Assembly: GCA_051651625.1 (NCBI GenBank) | Contig: JBOFSQ010000074.1 | Coordinates: 1-14,282 of the forward strand | Origin: JBOFSQ01 sp051651625 | GTDB lineage: Bacteria > Planctomycetota > Planctomycetia > Pirellulales > Thermoguttaceae | Direction of reading: 5' to 3' | Length of the DNA: 14,282 nt | In this document: piece after piece, positions 1-5,019 of the stretch | How the letters are laid out: every line of letters starts with the position of its first letter | Numbering within the stretch: position 1 is the first letter of the stretch | Position numbers and translations under genes: made by a program | Notes under the pieces: model-generated | Told to the model about the DNA's origin: nothing | The model's input: the letters and a program-made list of their open reading frames with translations, nothing else | The model's database searches: none

Positions 1-92
1 ATAGCCGAACCCTCCAGTTGTCATACGCCGCAGGCGTGGAGGGTTCGGCTATGCCGAACCGCTGTGCGGGTGCAAGTTTCCGAACAGGTCTA
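1..92 (+). repeat. MITE-like palindromic repeat, copy 1 (cut by window edge)
   Basis: These 92 bases are identical to 4928-5019, the inner and right part of the complete element further along. The window starts inside the left stem arm, so the left end is missing. Visible parts are the stem (1-16 pairing with 37-52, with the right arm continuing to 60), the GCAGG apex, a spacer, and the right terminal repeat GTTTCCGAACAGGTCTA at 76-92, which ends in TA. Identity over the whole stretch points to recent spread or gene conversion. No transposase is encoded in the element, so any movement would need an enzyme from elsewhere. Confidence 0.8.
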
Positions 93-98
93 ATGAAA

Positions 99-128
99 GA
101 CGAAAATCTGCGCAATCTGCGGACAAAA
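99..128 (+). repeat. Short ATCTGCG-containing repeat remnant
   Basis: The stretch carries two near-identical words, ATCTGCGCA and ATCTGCGGA, in tandem, followed by an A-run and ATCCGC, so GCGGA and TCCGC can form a small stem. It resembles dispersed ATCTGCG repeats I recall from planctomycete and verrucomicrobial intergenic DNA; that comparison is from memory. It may simply be leader DNA of the downstream gene. Confidence 0.3.
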
Positions 129-194
129 AACTATCCGCCGTAAAACTTGTTAGCGGACTGATAAGTTTTCCGGCAGGGTGGGGTTCGCCCGATG

Positions 195-224
195 AAAGAT
201 GCGGTATAATCCGCCCGCATCTTT
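195..224 (+). promoter_or_regulatory. Putative promoter -10 box inside a 10-bp inverted repeat, upstream of the pseudouridine synthase gene
   Basis: TATAAT at 205-210 is a perfect sigma-70-type -10 box about 40 bases before the ATG at 251. It sits between AAAGATGCGG (195-204) and its exact reverse complement CCGCATCTTT (215-224). No good -35 box lies 16-18 bases upstream; the best is a weak TTCGCC at 184-189 with 15-base spacing. The flanking inverted repeat could be an operator, or a hairpin if transcription starts further upstream. The -10 call is reasonable; the regulatory role is inference. Confidence 0.5.
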
Positions 225-250
225 TGTCCGCATCGTTTAGAGAGTACACA

Positions 251-1270
251 ATGTCCGACTTCACGCAGAGTGCCGAAGCGACGCTTCTCGCCGTAACCGA
301 AGAGCAGTCGCTATGGCGGCTCGATCTCTTTCTCGCCGACGCCTTTCCGCCGTACAGCCGGACGCTCCTGCGTAAAGCGATCACCGCTGGCGGCGTCGTC
401 ATCGACCCTGACTCCGACCACGCCACTCTCGGACGACCATCGTACAGACTCAAACCCGGACAAGTTGTTCGCGTCACGCTCCCCGAACTTCCGCGCGAGT
501 CGGTCGTCCCCGAAGACATCCCGCTCGACATCCTTTACGAAGACGACGACATCGCCGTCGTCAACAAACCGGCAGGGATGGTCGTTCACCCGTCGCGCGG
601 CCACTGGTCGGGGACGCTCGTTTCCGCACTCGCATTTCACTTCGCCGGAAAGTTGAGCACAGTTCGCGGCCCTGCGCGTCCGGGGATTGTTCACCGGCTT
701 GACCGCGACACCAGCGGCGCGATCCTAGTTGCAAAACACGATGTCGCCCACGCGCGACTCGCAACGCTCTTTCAAGAAAAACGAGTTCAGAAAGAATACC
801 GCGCCATTGTCGTTGGCGAACCGAGTCTTGACCGCGACTTCGTTGATGCCGCCATCGCACACCACCCGCATCACCGCGAAAAGATGTGCATCGCGCGCCC
901 CGGCGACGCCGAGGCGAAGACGGCGCAAACTCGGTTTGAGTACGAACGGCGTTATCGTGGTTTCACCGTTGTTCGCGCGTTTCCGCTGACGGGTAGAACG
1001 CACCAGATTCGCGTTCACCTTCTACATCGCGGACACCCCGTTCTCTGCGACCCGCTCTATTCGTCGCGGGCACAAATCACTCGCGACGAAATCGCCGAAA
1101 CACGCCACGCCGCAGGCGACGATTCGCAAGTCCTTCTTTCGCGTCATGCACTACACGCACACCGTATCACCTGCGAACACCCATCGACAGGCCGCGACAT
1201 CGAAATCATCGCGCCGCTGCCAGCAGATATGTTATCCGTCATTGATGCGCTCAACGAATGGCGAACGTGA
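251..1270 (+). CDS. rluD: RluA/RluD-family 23S rRNA pseudouridine synthase
   Basis: Isomerises specific uridines of 23S rRNA to pseudouridine in the cytoplasm. The product is 339 residues, close to E. coli RluD (326). An S4-like RNA-binding domain covers about residues 20-78 (from LDLFLADAFPP through LKPGQVVRV). The catalytic domain follows, with NKPAGMVVHP at 105-114, the signature HRLDRDTSG at 148-156 (catalytic Asp151) and TGRTHQIRVH at 247-256, ending with GHPVLCDPLY. The ATG at 251 was chosen over an in-frame TTG at 224 because it lies about 40 bases after a consensus -10 box; the Shine-Dalgarno is weak (GAGAG). It is the only plus-strand gene and converges on the ABC ATPase gene. The S4 domain and motif spacing favour RluD over RluA or RluC, but the exact target uridines cannot be read from sequence alone. 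Confidence 0.93.
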   Translation: MSDFTQSAEATLLAVTEEQSLWRLDLFLADAFPPYSRTLLRKAITAGGVVIDPDSDHATLGRPSYRLKPGQVVRVTLPELPRESVVPEDIPLDILYEDDDIAVVNKPAGMVVHPSRGHWSGTLVSALAFHFAGKLSTVRGPARPGIVHRLDRDTSGAILVAKHDVAHARLATLFQEKRVQKEYRAIVVGEPSLDRDFVDAAIAHHPHHREKMCIARPGDAEAKTAQTRFEYERRYRGFTVVRAFPLTGRTHQIRVHLLHRGHPVLCDPLYSSRAQITRDEIAETRHAAGDDSQVLLSRHALHAHRITCEHPSTGRDIEIIAPLPADMLSVIDALNEWRT

Positions 1271-1282
1271 GTAGCTCCGGCC

Positions 1283-1390
1283 TAGTTCCGGTTCGGCATA
1301 GCCGAACCCTCCATTTATTAACGCCGCAGGCATTTGGAGGGTTCGGCTATGCCGAACCGATGTGCGAGTGCAAGTTTCCGAAAAGGTCTA
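1283..1390 (+). repeat. MITE-like palindromic repeat, copy 2, between convergent genes
   Basis: This copy fills nearly the whole gap between the stop of the pseudouridine synthase gene (1270) and the stop of the ABC ATPase gene (1391). The 24-bp stem is perfect (1290-1313 with 1335-1358). The loop differs from the other copies: a T-rich segment replaces GTTGTCAT. The right terminal repeat GTTTCCGAAAAGGTCTA (1374-1390) has one change. The left terminal repeat is not recognisable, so the copy is truncated or decayed there. Because both flanking genes read into it, the long hairpin may act as a bidirectional terminator; that role is inference. Confidence 0.75.
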
Positions 1391-2296
1391 CTACCCTTTC
1401 CCCGTTCTCACTCTGCGTCCCGGGCGGGCTTCGCTCTCTTCGATGATTCGCAGGAAGAGTTGTTCCAGCGATGTCGTCGGATGACCAGCGTAGACCATCT
1501 CGCCACCAGCGGCAACAATCGTTTCCTCGACACGTTTTCGTGCTTCGCTCGAAAGTCCCTTGACGCGAAACTCAACTTCGTCGGAGATTTGCAGCAGGTC
1601 AGAAACCTTGCCAAGTTCTTTGAGTTCGCCTTGGTGTAAGATACCGATTCGGTCGCACACGTCTTGAACGTCGGCGAGAAGGTGACTCGACATGATAACC
1701 GTCTTGCCGCGCGACTTGAGTTCGAGGATGAGGTCTTTCATGTTGCGAGTGCCGATGGGATCGAGTCCGCTGGTCGGCTCGTCGAGCAGGATCAGTTCGG
1801 GGTCGTTGATGAGGGCCTGTGCGAGGCCGAGTCGCCGCGACATCCCTTTTGAGTATTCCCGCAACTGACGCTTTTTCGCCGACTCCAGCCCGACCATACT
1901 GATAAGCTGCGCAACTCGCTGACGACGAACCGTCGGGGTCATCTGGAAGAGTCGTGCGTAGAAGTCGAGGGTTTCTTCGGCGTTGAGAAACCGGTAGAGA
2001 TACGACTCTTCGGGGAGGTAGCCGATCTTTTCGTTTTTGGTAACGTCGGTTGCGGACTTGCCGAGAATCGAGATGTCGCCGCTGGTTGGGAAGAGCAGAC
2101 CGAGCAGGAGCTTCATTGTTGTCGTCTTGCCGCTGCCGTTTGGACCGAGCAGACCGAAGACTTCACCGCGACGAACTTCAAGGTCGAGCGACTTGAGCGC
2201 ACGCACCTTTTGTCGTCCCCAAAAGTCGCGGTAGACTTTGGTGAGGTTTCGAGTTTCGACAACTGCTTCAACACTGTTTTGATTTTGAGTGACCAT
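1391..2296 (-). CDS. ABC transporter ATP-binding protein (ABC-2/drug-exporter type)
   Basis: Binds and hydrolyses ATP to drive an ABC exporter from the cytoplasmic face of the membrane. The product is 301 residues. Walker A is GPNGSGKT at 51-58, the signature region is YSKGM at 148-152 (degenerate relative to LSGGQ, as is common in ABC-2-type ATPases), Walker B is ILLDEP at 169-174, and the switch histidine is His205 in MSSHLL. After the nucleotide-binding domain comes a C-terminal region of about 75 residues ending in a basic tail. The ATG at 2296 was preferred to a longer frame (from 2512) because GAGG lies 6 bases upstream and the extra residues read through repeat DNA. No permease gene is adjacent, so the partner must be encoded elsewhere and the substrate is unknown. 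Two TAG stops lie in tandem, the second within the neighbouring repeat. Confidence 0.92.
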   Translation of the reverse strand: MVTQNQNSVEAVVETRNLTKVYRDFWGRQKVRALKSLDLEVRRGEVFGLLGPNGSGKTTTMKLLLGLLFPTSGDISILGKSATDVTKNEKIGYLPEESYLYRFLNAEETLDFYARLFQMTPTVRRQRVAQLISMVGLESAKKRQLREYSKGMSRRLGLAQALINDPELILLDEPTSGLDPIGTRNMKDLILELKSRGKTVIMSSHLLADVQDVCDRIGILHQGELKELGKVSDLLQISDEVEFRVKGLSSEARKRVEETIVAAGGEMVYAGHPTTSLEQLFLRIIEESEARPGRRVRTGKG

Positions 2297-2348
2297 AACA
2301 AACCTCGTAAGAATAAATGGGAGAGGAAACCAACCCGCGTAGCGGAGT

Positions 2349-2376
2349 ATTCTACCAGAGAGCACGTCGCCGTGAA
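2349..2376 (-). promoter_or_regulatory. Putative promoter of the ABC ATPase gene
   Basis: On the minus strand TTCACG (2371-2376) and TAGAAT (2349-2354) are 16 bases apart, matching 4/6 and 5/6 of the sigma-70 consensus. Transcription would start near 2342, giving a leader of about 45 bases before the ATG at 2296, which has GAGG as ribosome binding site. The call rests on consensus match and position only. Confidence 0.45.
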
Positions 2377-2408
2377 GGGCGGTAGGCAGGAGCGGCGCAA
2401 GAGGGGAC

Positions 2409-2708
2409 GTAGTAAAGTTTAGTTGCAGCTCTGAATGGCGTATTTTGCCCCAACGGGGCAGCAAGAGCTTAGCCGTGGGTGAGCGAAGCGAACCCACGGT
2501 ACGGAACCCCAAATATCAGAAAGCCCCAACGGGGCGCAAGAGTTGTGCCATCCCCAACGGTTCTTACGCCCCATTGGGGCTACCGATTTTGGTGTGGATG
2601 CGTACCGTGGGTTCGCGGAGTACCACTCACCCACGGCTAAGTTCCGTCGCCCCGTTGGGGCGACGGACACACCAGTGTAAACTGCCAACCGATTCGCAAC
2701 TTGCAAGC
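2409..2708. repeat. GCCCC-AAC-GGGGC palindromic repeat cluster 1 (two inverted units)
   Basis: This stretch lies between the C45 hydrolase and ABC ATPase genes and is made of nested short palindromes: GCCCCAACGGGGC at 2447-2459 and 2523-2535, GCCCCATTGGGGC at 2568-2580, GCCCCGTTGGGGC at 2649-2661, plus CCGTGGGT/ACCCACGG stems at 2473-2499 and 2605-2636. The left half is a unit on the plus strand and the right half is the same unit inverted, so the whole is a head-to-head pair. It begins with GTAGTAAAGTTTAGTTGCA (2409-2427), also found with one change at the start of cluster 2 (13964). Open frames across it rich in PTGR/APLG words are repeat artefacts, not genes. Confidence 0.8.
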
Positions 2709-2718
2709 AACCTTTATG

Positions 2719-2752
2719 CGTAACCGTCACTCCGGTGGAGTGACAGCTTACG
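2719..2752 (-). terminator. Hairpin after the C45 hydrolase gene, probable terminator
   Basis: Directly after the stop codon (2754-2756, minus strand) GTCACTCC (2726-2733) and GGAGTGAC (2737-2744) form a perfect 8-bp stem with a 3-base loop. CGTAA (2719-2723) and TTACG (2748-2752) extend it beyond a small internal loop. There is no U-run afterwards, so it may be a hairpin that stabilises the transcript end, or another dispersed palindrome, rather than a classical intrinsic terminator. Confidence 0.45.
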
Positions 2753-2753
2753 T

Positions 2754-4592
2754 TCACGGCTGCTGGTACAACCTGATCAGTTCGTCGAGATTGAATGTGT
2801 GATACGGTTCATCGCACGCCGGTGTGACGCGGAGGCCGCTGCCAGCGTTCGAGACGCGAATCTCACGGGCTTCTGGAATGAAGATCGCATTGTGCAAGTT
2901 CGACCGCATCGCCACCGGACGCTTGATGATCTCGATCATCACGTCGGCGTCGATCTTGCCGAAGTTGTCGTGGAGACGTTTCGAGAGTTCTATAACGCGA
3001 TCACCAGCAGACATCAAAATCGTGTCTTCAGGAACTGGTGGAAGCATCTCGTGCTGTTCTCCCGGCTGGAGAACGAGAACCTCGTCGGGCGTACACTTGA
3101 GACCGACCATCGCGCCGGAAGTGTCGCTCAAGACGTAGTAGTATTCGCACGTCAGTTTCGTCTTCTTGATCAGTGCGAGTGCCTCTTCAACGTTGTCGCA
3201 CTCCTCCATAACTTGCCGCATCAGCAGGCTCATCGGCAGTCCGTCCCACGCACCTTCGCCGCGTCCGCCCATCTCGCCCATCGCAAGTCCCTTTTCGTTC
3301 ATCGCCGTCACCGTACCGACGAAACCGGCGTAGCCATGACTCACCCACTTGTTGAATCCCGTCGGCATGAAGACTTGCAAAACCGCTTCGTCTTGCAGAA
3401 GTATGTCGCTCATATAATCGAGGACGCGGGCGTGGTAGACGCGACCATCACGACTCGCCTTGCCGCGAACCGCAACGCCGCTACAGTGGAACCGTTCGGG
3501 AAAGAAAATCACGCAATGTCCGTCGCGGCGCGAGATGCCGGTTGCGTCTGCGAGTGCGTCGATCTCCTCAAAATATCGCGGCGGAATGAACGGCGTCGCG
3601 CGACGTTCAATCTCGGCGAGTTCGTCGATAAACCATTCGCCCGATGCGACGCCCGTTGCCGTGCCAACGCCGTAGAGAATGCGATCAACAATCCGGTTGA
3701 CTGCGGGACGAAGGAGTTTTCCTTGCGCCGTTCCCATCTCGGTTGGAGTCCCTTCGACGATCATCACCTTGTAACCGCCTCGCTCGGCGAGAAGACCGTG
3801 ATCCGTCTTCGCTAACACCTTGAACGTCGCGTCGTCCTCGGCGGGTTTCGACTTCCCAAAACGTGGAACGAATCGGTCACACGCAAAGTTCGCAAGTGCG
3901 TAGAATTGACGGAGCAAGTCAACACTCGGAACGATCTTTTGCTTCTCCGCGTGATTCTCCGACTTTGTTGGAATCGTAAACACATCGTCTAAAACGGGCA
4001 CGTTGAGTTGCAGTGTCACGATGGCACTTTTTAATGCGTCGATCATCTTCCAGTCGTTCTCGGATATTTGGACTGGCAACTTTTTCGTTGCCGTCGCCAG
4101 TTGCACCATCGCTTGAAGTGCGAGGAGTTTCTGGCGAACGTCGTCGCGGAGGAACGGTGCGTTTGCGATGTCGCGTGTTGGGGTGTCGCCGACAAAGACG
4201 ACGCCTTGCGACGTGAAAATCCACGGCACGTCGTTCTGACCGAGTGCGATTTCGCCTGTTAACTCGGAGGAGACACGAAGTTGAAACTCGCCACGTCTTC
4301 CGCGGACGAGAGCGAACTCGATTTTCTTGTCGCCGCTTGCGAAGTCGGCGACTTGGGCGAGAACTTCCGGCGCGATGTTCTCGCTAGAAACTGTGAGGAC
4401 GTGACACATTCCCTCTTCGGGTTCGGTCGTGATAACGCTCGCAATTTTCTTGAGCGTCGCGGCCAGCTCGGCGACGCGGGCGTCGTTTGCTGAATCTTGT
4501 GGAAACACCATCGGTGTCGCGAGTACCGCGATTACCTGCGCAATCGCCGCGACGCTGCGGCTAAACATTTCGTGCTGTTTCGTGTACATCAT
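2754..4592 (-). CDS. Exported C45-type Ntn hydrolase / acyltransferase-like protein
   Basis: The C-terminal half (about 275-590) resembles the C45 family (acyl-CoA:6-aminopenicillanate acyltransferase-like Ntn hydrolases), which form or cleave amide bonds after self-cleavage before a nucleophilic Cys. The likely nucleophile is Cys370 in FHCSGVAV, followed by family-like RVYHARVLDYM at 384-394 (Arg389, Asp392). Upstream, MIVEGTPTEMGTAQGKLL (277-294) resembles the G-x-x-x-x-G-x-x-x-G start of the family domain. Residues 9-31 look like a signal peptide (hydrophobic, then TPMVFPQDSA), so it is probably exported. Residues about 32-255 form an extra N-terminal region I do not recognise. The product is 612 residues, much longer than a typical C45 protein (about 350). 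The first ATG was chosen because GGAG lies 9 bases upstream. Natural substrate unknown; it stands alone between repeats. Confidence 0.82.
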   Translation of the reverse strand: MMYTKQHEMFSRSVAAIAQVIAVLATPMVFPQDSANDARVAELAATLKKIASVITTEPEEGMCHVLTVSSENIAPEVLAQVADFASGDKKIEFALVRGRRGEFQLRVSSELTGEIALGQNDVPWIFTSQGVVFVGDTPTRDIANAPFLRDDVRQKLLALQAMVQLATATKKLPVQISENDWKMIDALKSAIVTLQLNVPVLDDVFTIPTKSENHAEKQKIVPSVDLLRQFYALANFACDRFVPRFGKSKPAEDDATFKVLAKTDHGLLAERGGYKVMIVEGTPTEMGTAQGKLLRPAVNRIVDRILYGVGTATGVASGEWFIDELAEIERRATPFIPPRYFEEIDALADATGISRRDGHCVIFFPERFHCSGVAVRGKASRDGRVYHARVLDYMSDILLQDEAVLQVFMPTGFNKWVSHGYAGFVGTVTAMNEKGLAMGEMGGRGEGAWDGLPMSLLMRQVMEECDNVEEALALIKKTKLTCEYYYVLSDTSGAMVGLKCTPDEVLVLQPGEQHEMLPPVPEDTILMSAGDRVIELSKRLHDNFGKIDADVMIEIIKRPVAMRSNLHNAIFIPEAREIRVSNAGSGLRVTPACDEPYHTFNLDELIRLYQQP

Positions 4593-4618
4593 CTCTTGGG
4601 TCTCCGTGTTGGTGGTTG

Positions 4619-4868
4619 GTGAACAGTTAATGATTGGATTCGTCCTTCGTAAGCGTTCAAGGATTTTGCGTTTACGAGCGGCTCTTGTTTCTCACACGAA
4701 GGCACAAAGGCACGAAGAGGAGAGGACGAGGAGAGAACACGGAACACGCGGAAAAACGGAAGACGCGGAATTCTGAACTTCCGCGTTTTCCGCGTTAAAA
4801 TTCTTCTCCGTGCCTTCGTGCCTTTGTGTGAAACTCCTCCTCAAAACGGAATAAACCGTGAACAGTTA
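4619..4868. repeat. Large AAGGCAC-rich inverted repeat bounded by 11-bp direct repeats
   Basis: The gap upstream of the C45 hydrolase gene holds two nested inverted repeats. The outer arms (about 4688-4715 and 4806-4834) each contain two copies of AAGGCACRAAGGCAC-like sequence and pair with a few mismatches. The inner arms (about 4746-4763 and 4779-4796) carry ACGCGGAAAA and TTTTCCGCGT. The word GTGAACAGTTA occurs on both sides (4619-4629 and 4858-4868), and both copies are followed by similar A/T-rich bases. That could be a target duplication or an older repeat. AAGGCAC/ACGCGGAAAA repeats of this kind are dispersed in planctomycete-like genomes as I recall. No gene is seen here. Confidence 0.65.
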
Positions 4869-4874
4869 CATCAT

Positions 4875-5019
4875 TAGACTTGTTCGGAAACATGGAGTTG
4901 GGGCGATTGGGTAGTTCGCGGTTCGGCATAGCCGAACCCTCCAGTTGTCATACGCCGCAGGCGTGGAGGGTTCGGCTATGCCGAACCGCTGTGCGGGTGC
5001 AAGTTTCCGAACAGGTCTA
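4875..5019 (+). mobile_element. MITE-like element, complete copy 3, with terminal inverted repeats
   Basis: This 145-base element starts TAGACTTGTTCGGAAAC (4875-4891) and ends GTTTCCGAACAGGTCTA (5003-5019): 17-base terminal inverted repeats with one mismatch, both bounded by TA. Inside is a 26-bp perfect stem (4918-4943 with 4964-4989) with its own small apex stem, ACGCC/GGCGT. Each stem arm is itself a near-palindrome (GGTTCGGC-ATA-GCCGAACC), so alternative cruciform folds are possible. It has no coding capacity. TA-bounded ends are the pattern known for IS630/Tc1-mariner-type MITEs; that assignment is inference. The right end overlaps the stop codon of the RNase R gene. Confidence 0.75.

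Noticed and set aside
1..92. tRNA or structured ncRNA from the strong hairpin
   Set aside because: Exact copies with terminal inverted repeats elsewhere show it is a repeat element; there is no cloverleaf or anticodon arrangement.
2297..2512. 72-residue N-terminal extension of the ABC ATPase
   Set aside because: It is read through repeat DNA; the ATG at 2296 has GAGG upstream and gives a normal family N-terminus.
2445..2723. Small open frames in the GCCCC repeat cluster (APLG, PTGR words)
   Set aside because: They are translations of palindromic repeats and occur on both strands; no ribosome site or independent coding signal was seen.
2799..3815. 338-residue plus-strand reading frame
   Set aside because: It is antisense to the C45 hydrolase gene, whose motifs and signal peptide are clear; the frame is rich in Arg/His and unlike any family.
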